A stretch of 64,000 nt of DNA. It comes from Cristatella mucedo. Lineage: Eukaryota > Bryozoa > Phylactolaemata > Cristatellidae. The stretch is taken from the NCBI GenBank assembly GCA_009760855.2, contig WPIO01000047.1, positions 2,310,001 to 2,374,000 of the forward strand, in the 5' to 3' direction. The translations under genes were made by a program, and so were the position numbers. Shown piece by piece: positions 11,874 through 23,820 of this stretch (the stretch's first letter is position 1; each line of letters opens with the position of its first letter). The notes beneath the pieces were generated by a model. The model made no database searches, was not told the origin of the DNA, and saw only the letters and a list, made by a program, of their open reading frames with translations.

Positions 11874-14165
11874 AAGTACTTTACTTTAAGAGTCTATATA
11901 TGGAATGGCTAACTTGAAGACATTCCAGCAGCCATTGACAAAGCGTTTCAAGCTCTTACGACTGTGACATCAAGAATGCCGCCACAAAGCAAGAAAAGAA
12001 AAAATGGCTTGTTAGAAGCCTTGGCCATAGCCTAAATTTAAAATTCAAAACCACAATCCGTTTTGACTGGATTAAGTCTATGCAGGAATTGTTCACGCGA
12101 ACTCTCCAGCTCATAGTTTCCGAATTACCAAGGTAACGACATTTAAGTATGAATTTTTGTGAAGGATTCAATATCATGTCTGCTTATTTACCAGCTCATT
12201 TATAATGACCCACGGGTTTCATTCTAGGTAATAAGCCAAAGTTGGGTTGGGCGATAATAATGGCCTGCAGCCGGTATTTTATCCATGCCATTGGTCGTGC
12301 CGTATGCAGAAAATAAAGGTAATGCTTCAAGATAGACGGTCAGCAGCTGAATAGGTAAACAATATTTCACTATAGTTAGAAATAGTAGTGGAAAGGTGAG
12401 TTATCAGTTCAGTACTCTGCCTAACCCTTTATCTGCTTACACAATGCGAGTATCAAGCTACAAGCTGCCTGGCCTGAAATCTGAAGCTACTAATCTCTGT
12501 ACTTACTACATCTTGAATATTTTAGACAAAATATTGCCTTCGTTGTAAAAATAAATGGTTAAATCCTTTTGTGACTATCGGCGTTGAAGCAACCGTCAAA
12601 TAGGCTTCGTCATATTAGCTTCTAAGAACTCTGACGAATTTACAAATCACGCACTTACAGTATTCAAACGGTTAATGTCAACGTTGTGCCACAAATGTCT
12701 GTAATAGGCATCACTTCTAATATATCTGGCATCACCGCTGTAAAATCTTTACTAGACGAGGTCAACTAATAAATACTCTTAAATGCCTTATTATCCACTA
12801 TTTCTGTAGTATGTATAAGGTATATTTCGATTACGCCAAATAATCAAGGTAGAGCCCATTCCGAGTGAATCGGCTGTGTGGGCCTACCAGCTTACAGCTG
12901 TTGTAGTCGTACGATCGTTAAAAAGAAAGCTTCACGTTGAAAATCACTGACTGCACTGTGCACCTGCACTATCATGATTGAAAATTTTATCCGGCAGAGC
13001 CAGGAGTCGAGACAGATTTATTAAATTTCTATGCAATAAACTGTAATAAACATCTGTTGACATCGCATAAATTTGCACCCTGAAAAAATTAAGTGCATGC
13101 CCTGCAATGCTACCTATAACACTCTTTGGCGACAACATTTGATTTTGATTGAAGCAAAATCCACGTGGACGCAAGGATGACTTTGATTGGGTTTTCATTC
13201 CATTGTGTATACAGCTTACCCACTAACATGTGTTCTATGGAGCTGCTGCATTGTGAGAAAGTGAACTGCAAAAATCTTGATGAGCACTCACACCAAAATC
13301 TCAGATGCCATCCGCTGCATAAATCCGCCTTGCTTAACTTTAATTTTAATTGCAAATATCACAGGATAAATGTGCTAAATTTTGGGTTAGGAGAGGACTG
13401 TCAAGGTCATTAAAAATACAACTCTGCTAATATCTACTAAAACCAATTAAGTCTTTTCTCTGGAAGAATCGGGATTCCTGCAGCCTCTAAAACTTTACGC
13501 TAGTACCGACCAAATCGTCTGGTGTAAGAGCAGCAATTTCCTATGCAAGAGACCTTTGAAAATCCATGCTGCTATCTGGTTTGTGGCAATTAACTCTCAG
13601 CTTCCTTAAGTTACTGCAAGGCAATAATGAGTTGGCTTGGCGTTTAGGCTTGAAGTGACTTCTTTAATTTGTTCTGCTTCCAGCACGCTACAAAGTTACT
13701 AGTTAAAATCTGTCACACTTTGTAGGTCGATTGTCAGATCTGTTGGTATAATCAAAGCTGTGGTCCAAGGCCTGCAAATGAGCGAGCTTTGTACCATCAA
13801 TATGTATGGCGGCCTAGAGCTAAGCCTGAACTGTCTTCGATAGCCAGCTCCCTTTTATAAATGATAGATTGTATGCAGTTTTTTATGAGTGGATTTAAAA
13901 TTTTTTTTTATTGAAAACTACATTTCTTGGAAATTACATCACATAAAATGAGGCTTGATATTCAAAAAATCAACTAGAGGTTCGTTAAAGTGAGTAATAT
14001 TACATTTTTTGGCCGTCTTCTACTTCAGGAATTCACTTTGCGGTACACTTTAATTTTTGCTCTCCTAAATGTCGTGTGAAACATGATTTTCTTGAGAAAA
14101 AAGTGCAGAAATTAAAATATCTAGGTCAACTAAGCTCAGGCATGAAAAGCTTACAACAGATCAGA
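11874..14165. other. Unassigned AT-rich sequence
   Basis: No recognisable gene or repeat. Open stretches of 73-84 codons at 11956-12177, 12944-13198, 13110-13355 and 13165-13413 overlap on opposite strands and have no domain signature. Confidence 0.45.
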
Positions 14166-14169
14166 ACTG

Positions 14170-16188
14170 ACTGTTCATCGACTGGTATACAAAGTCTACT
14201 GTAGATTGCACCAATCGAGCTAAGGCCAAGTCTAGCTTCTAAAAAAGCATTGTCGAATCATAGATGCACAATCCAAAAATGCTGATTTTGACGATCCATC
14301 ATCTCCTGACCGCTCCCAGGTTAGCTCCTTACCTAGTGTTCCCTGTGGTGATATAGCTGATCGCTTCTCTAGCTTCTTCGACAAAAGCGATAGACAAGAT
14401 CAGACAGCCCATACCTACGATGGCAGCATCCCCCTAGAATCCTGTTACTCAATTCTATGAAGCACCTCCATGTTTGCATTACAGGAGGTTACTAGTGACC
14501 TCGTCCTGAAGTTCATATCGTAATAAAAAAAGACGACTAGTCCCCTGGACCCTATTCCTATTGTGCTGCTGCTTCGATGCATCGATCTGCTGCTTTCACC
14601 CATAAATAACATCATAAATACGTCATTGGTTTCAGGTTACGTCTCACCATCTTTCACGAAGGCTGTAATAAGGCTACTGCTCAAAAAACGTTAGGTTGAG
14701 AGAACTGGAGCAGCTTCCTCTCAGTCTTTCATCTGCAGCTCCTTTCAAAGGCACTGGGACGAGTCATTTCAGACTAGCTGAGCTCAAAGATCAAGCGTCC
14801 AAAGTTTCAGCCCGGCTTTAGAGCTAATCACTCCACAAAGTTGGCATTGCTTCGGCTGTATTACGATCTACTTAGGAATGTAGACATAGGTAGATTATCT
14901 CTGCCTGTTTGGCTAGATCTTTCGGCAGTTTTTATACTATCGATCACCTAATCTTTCTTGAGCCCTTCTTATCTCGCCAGGTCATCAGTAGCGCTGCATT
15001 GCAGTAGTTCAGGTCCTATCTCAGTGGAAGACTCCAGAGTATTGATGAGAAAAGTCGTAGATCATCCAAGGAACCACTGAAATATAGGGTACCTCAGGGA
15101 TCTGTGCACGATCTCATTCTTTGCAAGGTTTATACCTTACCTCTTGCCGATGTGATTTCCAAGCACAATCTAAACTTTCACTTCTAAGAAGATGAAACTT
15201 ACTTGTATCTTTGCTTTGATTCATCCATGGCCTCCATCAAGTCAAATAACTTCCTTGCTGCATGTATTGTTGGCACCCGCACATGGATGGCAGCAAACTT
15301 TCTTAAATTGAATGATGACAAAAAACTTACTAGTAATTGCCAAACCAATCGTGATTCTGAAATAGGAAAGGCTAACGCTCAAAATCCACTTTTCCAAAAT
15401 ATCTCCTTTTTAATCTGCACGAAATGTATGCACAATATTCTATAGTGACCTTTCATTAGACTACCACATCAACTCAACAGCTAAGTCTGCCTACTTTCAC
15501 TTGCATATCATTGCTAGAATTTGCACTTGTATGGGAGGAATAATACATCTACATTGGCCGATGCATTCACATAATCCCGTAACGACTTCTTTAACTCAGT
15601 GCTTGCTGATATTCTGGCTTGTGTAGTCACGGAATTACAGCTGGTGCCAAATGCTGCAGCTAGGCTTGTCTGTCACGAGCGTCTCAGTTGCCGTATCACA
15701 CCACTTCTCGCGGACCTGCTCTGGCTTCTAGTTAAACAACGTATCGACTTCAAGGTTCTGTTACTCATTAACTTTTAGGTCCCTTCATTCTTTGGCTCAT
15801 ACCCTACAACCAGATCTTATCCCCACCATGCTAATCATTGTACCATCGCTTTTCGGAATCTAACATCTTACTTATACTGGGTCCAAACTTCCAATACTTT
15901 GGAGACCATGCCTACGGTTCATATGCTCTCAAAAATGGAAATCACTTCAGACTTGCATAGCGACATCTTCTGACTTGTCCAAATTACTAAAAACGCAACT
16001 ATTTACGACAGCATTTAGTGGGTCCCTGTGACTCACTTTTTACGTGCTAACGCATGCTGAAACTGTGTATGCTGCCACTAACCATACTTGCATGCTGACC
16101 CTGAGCATGTGACCCCTAAGCACGTCATTCCTGTTGTTCATTCAGCCTAATGCCACTAACAATTCGATTCTGTTTTCTTTGCAGCAAA
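14170..16188 (+). mobile_element. Family-1 LINE, long but heavily decayed
   Basis: This copy can be followed against the minus-strand copy at 35903-39070. The endonuclease-RT linker is near 14170-14290 (aaggccaagtctagcttct; atgcacaatccaaaaatgct). The RT fingers and palm follow near 14800-15240, where the DLSAVF-like aspartate block is near 14915 and the catalytic YADD has decayed near 15185-15195 ('cttctaagaagatgaaact'). The C-terminal region continues to 15990 and the 3' UTR ends in tttgcagcaaat. Stops and indels occur throughout. Its own ATT tail is missing because another LINE tail abuts in reverse at 16189. Confidence 0.8.
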
Positions 16189-17045
16189 TATTAATAATAA
16201 TAATACACTTGATAAAGCGCCCTCTGAGAACTCCATCCCTCTCTAGGCGCTTTACATTTGCTCCCGAACGTTGTTTGCATAAGAACGACTATTTTATCAT
16301 GAACGACACGCTTAGTTGCAGAGTTTTGCTGTAAGCCTGCGAGAAAAATATTGCAGAAGTAGAATAGGGGAGAGAATAGCATAGTAGATCAGCAAGCAGT
16401 TAGTTATAGAAGTCGAAACTGGATATCGAAAATGTATGGAATACTATCGATGCAGTATCCCTGCCTAAGCAAACCTGAATGCTAGCAATTTGTCTTAGCT
16501 CAGTTTAGTCAGATTTGGCTAAAGATCTGATTTGGCCGTCAAAAATGTTTTTTTTTTTTTTTTTTTAAAGGGGAACTAGACTTCATACAGGCACAACAGG
16601 AGATGCACGGAAAAAACAATTGTCCAGCTAGTTTGTCTGTTTTTGAGTCATAGTTTGCTTACCCGTACCTAGCAAGATACTTGTATCGTCATTTTATTCC
16701 TGACGTGCTGCTGTAATTCATATGAGAATGTCAGCAAATCCTGCAGCCGAGTGGTTGGGAGATTTCTACCTACTGGAGGAATAGGATCGATCAAAGCAAA
16801 GGTAAAGTTGAGAGTCATCTGCATAGAAGACAAAGGCTGGGTTGTGCCTGGTGATCCCAGAGTCAAGAGGGAGAGTATAAAATATGAAAATACCTCTACG
16901 CAACAAAAAGGCACAAGGCACCTTGTATTTTTATGTTCAATATGATGATATGCTCAGGTCACATCACTATGTCCTCCCACTGAGATATGACCTTACCATT
17001 GTAGCTCCACATCAACGATACCAAGGTGAGATGAGAAGCACTTGC
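16189..17045 (-). mobile_element. Family-1 LINE, minus strand, joined tail-to-tail with the previous copy
   Basis: The sequence begins with AAT repeats and gcacttgataaagcgccctc-like tail text (16189-16265). It then runs up the minus strand through the C-terminal region (16320-16540) and RT palm text (16730-16900, aagcaaaggtaaag...), reaching aggtgagatgagaagcactt near 17025. It is heavily deleted compared with 35903-39070. A poly-T run at 16548-16566 sits inside it. Tail-in-tail placement means one copy inserted into the 3' end of the other. Confidence 0.75.
16548..16566. repeat. Poly-T run (19 bases)
   Basis: A homopolymer inside the decayed minus-strand LINE. It may be a replication-slippage expansion or the A-tail of a small insertion. 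Confidence 0.9.
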
Positions 17046-18394
17046 TAATGTTTGTTGGCATTTATTATGAAACGATGGTGAACGATCATGTAACGCAATA
17101 ATATCGCATACCACTTTATAATGGCACCTATATTTTTTGTAGGTCCCAGTTCACAGTCATAATCAAACATACATATTTCGACAATATTAAAAAATAAAAA
17201 GCTTTTCATTGACATGCGCCAATATTTTCATCCGATGCATACCATTTAAAAAAAGCTTTCGTTAAAGCTTTGTTAAGAAAAAAACATTTCTAATGATACG
17301 GGTATGAACAAAATGATTAATACTGTTTATTTACCAACTAAATACATCATCCATACTGTTTTAAATATTTGTCATAACAACTGAAAAGTGAAAAGCATTT
17401 AAATATTTTATCAAGTTTAAATTACTGCTAACAATCAATTATTGCTACAAGAATATTATATTTCTTCCCGTGACAGCGATGACAGCCATGCACTGACACA
17501 ATTAATATGCAAAAGCATAAAGTAAAATGCCTGAGGAGTAGGGAATTATGCCCCCATTCCTGCGATTTGGTTCCCCTGATTGTCTGATATTTCTTAAAGA
17601 CTAATGGAACGGTCGACATGCAAATTGGCTCAAACAGCAAGATTAGCGTAAACTACCCTTTGATGTAACCTTAGCTGTTCTGTTGACCTGATGACATGAC
17701 TCAAGGCAGAATTTTCATTAGTTTTAAGCCAAGTAAGGTTGTTTTACTGAACCAATAGTTTAATAATATGCACTGTATAAATATGCACAAAACCCCAATG
17801 AAGCAGGCAACATGGCTGCAAAATCATAACTTCTAAAAAATTAGAAAAAATGATAATGCATGTACAACAATTCAACTATCAACAATATTCACCACAAGGG
17901 CACAAGGGACGTGTGTAGATGTTCTTCCCAAACCCAAAACAAATATGAGTAGTTTGGAGTTATTGGGCAGGTGAGCCCCTTGTACGCTGCAAATTTCAAA
18001 CCGATCGGAGATGCTTGACTAAATTGCAGAATTTACTAAGTAAAAAATACGACTATTCATTAAAAATTAAAAAAAACTATGACGTAAAATCATGCACATA
18101 GTGACAAAAAAGCTGGAGTTATTCAGTTCATTATAACAAATTTTCCTAACCACCAAACGAGTGTGTGTCTCATGTTTTATTTTAATCTGATCATTATCAG
18201 TCTACTCTTGGCATATGGAAGGCACAAGAGCGGCAAGTTGACAGCCATACTGAATGACATAAAGCCAGCTCTTCGTCAAACTAGGTCTATTTATCAAAGT
18301 CCAGTATTCTCAAGGGATGTCAAGAATGATTTGTAACTTACTTAGGCTAGACTGCAAAGCTAGTATGGTAGTCTGGTAAAAGGTCACTTTGGAT
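17046..18394. other. Unassigned AT-rich sequence
   Basis: No gene or repeat was recognised. A 70-codon open stretch at 17428-17640 minus has no domain. Confidence 0.45.
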
Positions 18395-18860
18395 CGGACG
18401 TCATGGCTAGCTGTAGAAGCAGTCTTTTGAATGAAGCTTTTAAAATTTAGACAGCTGTCAAAAACGACTCCTCAAATTTGAGCACGTGGTGATTGTCGTA
18501 CTGCAGCATTCCTATTAGAAGAGCAAAGCCTTCTAATCCAGCTACACGCTTAGGGTGTCCTATGAGCAGCAGTTCGGTTTTATCATCATTTAGTTTCAAG
18601 AAGTTTTCCGACATCCAGGGTTGAATGTCGGCATAGCATGTATTCAGTTTATCAGTTGCTGCAGCAAATTTCAATGGTTTAATGAAAATTACTGCTGATT
18701 ATCGGCACCATAAAAGTGATATCCTATTTCATGGGCCTTAATAAATTTTCCCAGAGGTTGAATATAAATGGAGAACAGTAATAGACCGAGGGCTGGCCCT
18801 TGAGGGACTCCACCACTTGTGACCCGTCTCGTGCTTGAGACCTAATCCCATCCACCAACG
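18395..18860 (-). mobile_element. Family-2 LINE fragment, RT palm to thumb
   Basis: Minus-strand text matches the family-2 copy at 4860-5125 (catggctagctgtagaagca; gaatgaagcttttaaaattt). It extends further 5' than that copy, to an RT block. At 18765-18840 the reversed sequence encodes GVPQGPALGLLLFS-like text, which is RT domain 5. It includes PWMSENFLKLNDDKTELLLI, open at 18447-18674. Truncated at both ends. Confidence 0.75.
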
Positions 18861-19654
18861 AAAACCATCGGAAAAGCATGATTTACACCAAGCCCGTGCC
18901 TCGTCTAGCAGTCATATAGTTGTTCTCAATCACTCCTCCGCTACCTCTACTTTCTATATAAACTATAACGCACTTGAAACATAATCCGCACATAAGTTTA
19001 CTTAGCAATATGTAACTTATTTGAAGTACAAGACCATTTTGAAGTTTCACTTCCCTTGTATTTTTTGTAAATCCTCTCCACTGTTTAGGAACTCTTACGG
19101 GCGCACGATTAAACATGCAAACAATATTGGAAATAAATGGCTGGACTTCCAACCGAGAGGCAGGTATATCAATTGGTCGGGGGGGGGCTTTGCATAGAGT
19201 CTTTACCCGTTTCTTTGGAGTTATGTATAAATAAAAAATCGGGAAAAGAGGATGACGTAATCGTAAACAGCAGCCTTTAAAAACGCTAATTACAAGTTAT
19301 GCAATTCTCCAGTATTTGAAGCAAATGAAACGATTTAAATAGATTTAGCTAATGACTAATAGTATGACAGTGATCAAAGCTCGACGTTACGTCGATTATG
19401 AATCAATTTATTATAATTGAAAATAAATTAATATTCCTACGGTGGTTTAATATAGCTGTTGAATTGTGGGAATTTATTTATGACTGGTCACGTGATCGGA
19501 AATAAGGTTTATAACGGTCACTGTTAGCGACATCCCGGAACTTGGCAGGAAGCAGCTACAGACTGCGGCCTGGACAGCTAATTTGAGGTATGGTTCTCTA
19601 ACCGCGGCAGTCTATTGAATGCTAGTTATACACATTGTGCTATCGCTGTAGTTC
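18861..19654. other. Unassigned AT-rich sequence
   Basis: No feature was recognised. An 89-codon minus-strand open stretch (18883-19152) has no domain. A short G run (9 bases) lies at about 19179-19187. Confidence 0.45.
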
Positions 19655-20065
19655 TTACTGGGACCCACAAGGTCCGCCACGGCTTGGCTCCTCGATACCT
19701 AGCTGAACTGCTGCACCAGTTCAGCCACCTCGTGGCCGCAGGTTCTGTAGTACAGTAAATTAGCTGTTCCATTCCTCCGCTTAAAGACCGTTAGCGACAC
19801 ACGCTTTCGCTCGGCTGGTCCTAGAATGTGAAACTAACGCGACGATATCTGCTTGCTTGCTATCGACTTTGGCTAGTTCTTTCCAGCGTCTTGAGCTGCT
19901 ATTTGTATTTTGATTCCTTCCTTGACTACCATGCTGACTCAGATATGCTTCTCACTTTTTCTTTGTTGCGTGAGATGAAGTCTGTTGTCTGCTGCATGCG
20001 TTCCGAAAGCCGCTTAAGCTTTGAGTGCGCTATACAAAACTCTCCTGCGTAACACTTGCTTATTA
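19655..20065 (+). mobile_element. Family-2 LINE, 3' fragment
   Basis: Starts with gacccacaaggtccgccacg and gctcctcgatacctagctga, matching the HKARHGLAPxYxAELL block, and continues to tacaaaactctcctgcgtaa. The final tail (tttgtggctttgtgg...) is missing. Many frameshifts. Confidence 0.8.
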
Positions 20066-20094
20066 TTAGTCATAGGGACGTAAGGTAGTACATA

Positions 20095-20915
20095 GCACTC
20101 TTATCACGGTTTATGGTCTCCCTCTTGCCCATGCGACTGCCAGGCACAATCTAGGCTGTCACTTCTATGCAGATGACACTCAGCTGTATCTTGGCTTTGA
20201 TCTCTCCGAACTCTCCAGCAGATCGAATGCCCTACACTGTCTTTCTACATGTATTCATGATGATATCAGAGCATGGATGATAGCTAACTTTTTAAACTGA
20301 ATGATGATAAAACCAACATAAAAGCTACGGGCTATCCAATTGTAATTCCGAATATGGACAACAACGCTTCAAATCGTCTCTACCATCATATCTTCTGTTG
20401 AATCTGCAGGCAATCTAGAGTCCCTATTCCTCAATGACCTTTCATTAGATGGCCACATCAGTTTCGCAGTCAAGTCTGCCGACTTTCAGCTACATAACAT
20501 GGCTAAAATTTGGCCTTGTTTAGACAGGATACCACGCCTAAATGGGTCCATGCATTTGCGACATCAAGTTTTGACTTCTGTAACTCACTGCTTGCTGGTC
20601 TACCGGTTTGTGTAATCAGGCGCTAACAGCTGGTGCAAGTTCTTTCTGAATCTAATCGTATACCTCTACGCTTTATAAATCACAAATCCTTCGGAAACTC
20701 TCGCTTAGTTTATTTTCTCCCAAAGCCTAGATGCAACTCCCGACCAGTGTCACTACATCCCATAACTTTAAGACATTAAAAGAAGCTAAAAACCCACCTA
20801 TTTTTCACAGGATTTATAGGGTACTTGTGATTCGTCCTTTGTGTGCTTATGGGTGCTGACACTGTGAGTGCTGCCACTAACCATACTTGCATGCTGACCC
20901 TGTCACGCCACTTCT
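20095..20915 (+). mobile_element. Family-1 LINE fragment retaining the YADD motif
   Basis: Starts in the RT palm. HFYADDTQLYLGFDLS is readable at about 20159-20206, so the catalytic aspartate pair is intact here, unlike in the long copy at 35903-39070. It continues through NFLN, an LGVMF-like block and LPVCVI-like text, with a deletion of about 200 bases near 20640. It ends in the 3' UTR phrase ctgccactaaccatacttgc, gctgaccctgt. The frame is broken many times. Confidence 0.85.
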
Positions 20916-21189
20916 TGCCATGTTATGATTCCTATGTCGGCTCTACATATCGAGATGGCCCGGATAGAGCTAATGTGCGTGGACCGTGCCCGGCTGACTT
21001 TCTTAGTTCTCACTATACATTCTCAAGTCCCAGCAATATGTAATTTTCCTTGGAGTTAGCTTCATAAAGGTGGTGTGGGAGATGCCATATGCAGTCTAAT
21101 CTTCCGAGCACATTTTTTCGTGCTGTATTGAGCCTTTAGGCATTTTAGTATGAACAAACAACTTGCTGCTAGCAGTTCTCCAGAATCGT

Positions 21190-21345
21190 ATGCACTTTCT
21201 CTTTGTTGAGTGAAATGAATGAAGTCTGTTGGCTACCGAATGCATACCGAAAGCCGCTTAGGCTGTGAATAGGTATTCAAAACTCTCCTGCATAATACAC
21301 GTAGTATTTGTGGCTTTGTGGAATTACAGACGGAGATATATTACA
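21190..21345 (+). mobile_element. Family-2 LINE, 3' tail fragment
   Basis: Carries actttctctttgttgagtga, ctgttggctaccgaatgca, and the family-2 end tttgtggaattacagacgga, gatatatta. This matches the end of the copy at 4150-5125. Confidence 0.85.
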
Positions 21346-21789
21346 TAAATTACGCTACACATGCTAAAGGCATGTAAAATGAATTACAAAGAAAGTGAGA
21401 GACCCAATGATGGAGTTGATAGTCTGCCGGCATAACGATGAATCTCGGACGCATGATTTTTTCTGCCAGCGAACAGCTTATTTGTTCACTTGTCGCTTCT
21501 GCTAAGCAACTGCATGTCGGACAAAAAAGTCATCAAGTGTAGCCGATTCAATCAGGCTACTGGACTGGCCGATGGATGTAGAGTACTATAGATAATCGGG
21601 CTAAACCGCTCCCTATGGTCAGCTGCAAGTAGGGGTCAGGTTTTTTTGAACCCGAGTTTGCCCTGAGTTAAAGATGACATGAAAACGGCAACTTTTTGTC
21701 TAACTGGCTTGTGGCAAAAATGTATAGAATCTACAACAAAATTATTTTCTGAATCATCTGAGCACCGCTTGGTAATATTTGTAATAGTA

Positions 21790-21862
21790 ATGCAAAGATT
21801 TATATAGCACCCTAAGTAAAATATTCCTGATTCTTCCCGGCATTTTAAATATACTGGTCCTG
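21790..21862 (-). mobile_element. SINE-II tail remnant
   Basis: The text gatttatatagcaccctaag, followed by taaaatattcctgattcttc, matches the tail of SINE-II at 29895-30042. The tRNA-like head is not recognisable, so only the 3' part survives. Confidence 0.55.
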
Positions 21863-22784
21863 TTAGTTAGCTTCTGATATGCAATAATAATCGGCAAGGT
21901 TCTTCTGCCGAAGTACCAATGAGTTTGTTGAATCATTTAACCTTGCTTTTTGAATTGTCTTTACGATTTACGTATTATATGACATTTACCGCTAAAAGTG
22001 TATGCGAAAATAGACTACCGGCCAAGTAAAAGGTAAAAATTGTATACACTTGGGCTATCGGGTTTGAGAATTTTAATGAGAAACTATCTGTAAGTTCAAC
22101 CCAGTGACCTACATGCTTTTGATTATTAGAGGTGGGTCACGGGCTACTAATGGCTCTCGTAAGGAACAAACTGGGTTGCGAGCAGGAGGTTTGATGAAGA
22201 AGTGAAACCAGTTCGAACTCAGTTCCGGCTTATGATGCAAACCAAATGAACTAAACAATCTTCACAAATATATGGACGTAAGAAAGACTTTGTTAACTTG
22301 TTAAAGGCTTCTAAATAAAGAGCCGAAAGGCAAAGAAATTTGTGCCCATACATTGAGTGCTCAGTTGAGCCTCAAAAGTGCTAGCAAGGTGCACAACACG
22401 AAAGGGTCTGATTAGGATAGGACTAAACCAACTTCGCACTGAGGGAAGAAAGCCATGTTGCTCAACCATAAGTAGACGCAACCATGGAAGTGGGTTATTA
22501 ATTTATCCGCCAGGCTTTTTTGCAAAAGTTTTGGTGATCGGAACTTCAGTTCCTATTCACGGAAAAGTCTCAAACTGGATTCTGCCTGTTGCCTCCGCCT
22601 GCACTGACAATGCATTACAAACATCTGGCTTATGATGATGCACATTTTCCACTAAGGTTTCTCATCAACACACTGAGCTTGCATTTCCCCTGAGTATTTC
22701 GCATCCTTTACTGTGCATGAGTCACTGCATGTTATTAAGTTGGGGTACTATTAACTCGCCGGCCTGAATCTGCTTCTTGTTGCC
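21863..22784. other. Mostly unassigned; possible RT fragment at 22420-22600 (minus)
   Basis: On the minus strand, two frames around 22450-22520 read SLADKLITHF and MVEQHGFLPS. These resemble the RT1-RT2 region of a non-LTR reverse transcriptase (kLlehl...QHGFrpgrS) joined by a frameshift. The match is short and neither flank extends it. Nothing else was recognised. Confidence 0.3.
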
Positions 22785-22975
22785 CAATTTGTCTATTTGC
22801 ATGCTGACCCTGTGCCTGGCAATCCTAAACATGTATGCCGATTGTCACTGAGCGTGCTACAACTAAGCATCCGATTGAGCTTCCTTTGCAGCGAATGTAA
22901 AGTGCCTAGAAAGAGATGGAGTTCTCTGAGGGCGCAAAAATCAAATGTGTTATTATTTATTATTACTATTAAGCA
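22785..22975 (+). mobile_element. Family-1 LINE 3' UTR and tail
   Basis: Contains gcatgctgaccctgtgcctg, then gcttcctttgcagcgaatgt, then aaagtgcctagaaagagatg, gagttctctgagggcgc, and a degenerate ATT tail. A 5'-truncated insertion of under 200 bases. Confidence 0.85.
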
Positions 22976-23820
22976 TGACAGATTACATTTTTAGCTCTTC
23001 GTTAATGCTTCTATTAAAACCAGTTGTATAGCAGTCGGATAGAGACTTAGCTCTTTTATGGTGATGTATGACAGTGGCTTCGGCGGCGGCTGTTCTGGTG
23101 GGAGTCACAGCAGGCGCACGTGCGCGGTAAACGAGACTCTCCTTTAGTACTCTCAACGGCGCATATACGGGAGTCCAATGAATCGCCAAAATAAAATCTG
23201 CACGATACAAAATAAAATCTGCATTAGTGGCCTGATGCTGCACTGCTTCAACGGCTTAACTATTGGCCACAGGTGAGGCATTTACATTAGTGCCGGGCGC
23301 TTCCCTAATGACAACAGCAGAAGCCGCAAGCGCACACAAAAGTGGCGCTATACACGCAGCCTATCGTCATTGTCATTAATATTAAGGGAGTTGAATGGAG
23401 TAGTTTAAAGAAGGTAGAAAGCGGCCAGATTGCACAGCTATCCTACTTCAATATTCGTTTGACGTAGGCTTTCTCGTAAGCGTTGGAGCAAGTGATACAA
23501 ACATTGCGATATATTACATTATTTCAATTTATTCAATTTTCAATATAATTTTAAGATTTTTATAGTGTAAAGATTTATACCCCGTATGATTCGGTCGTCT
23601 ATTATGCTGTAGAAAGTAGGTCTTGCTATGACTGCGTCCCATCTACGAATAGCCTTAAACAGTTACTGGAAGGCTCTACTTACGTCGAGCTAACTTCTCA
23701 TCTAAAGCACTTGCAGTGAGTTTTCATAGGCTGCATTGCTTGTCGGAGTAGAATTCGAATGTGGAGATGCTATCTCGTTGCAGCAGTCAGGATTTGTGAT
23801 TGACAGCTAAGAGCAAGACA
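22976..23820. other. Region upstream of the GC-rich ORF
   Basis: 22990-23380 is richer in CpG than its surroundings (ggcggcggctg, gcgcacgtgcgcgg). It could hold a promoter for the ORF at 23821, but no core promoter element is clear. 23500-23620 is AT-rich with no feature. Confidence 0.3.
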
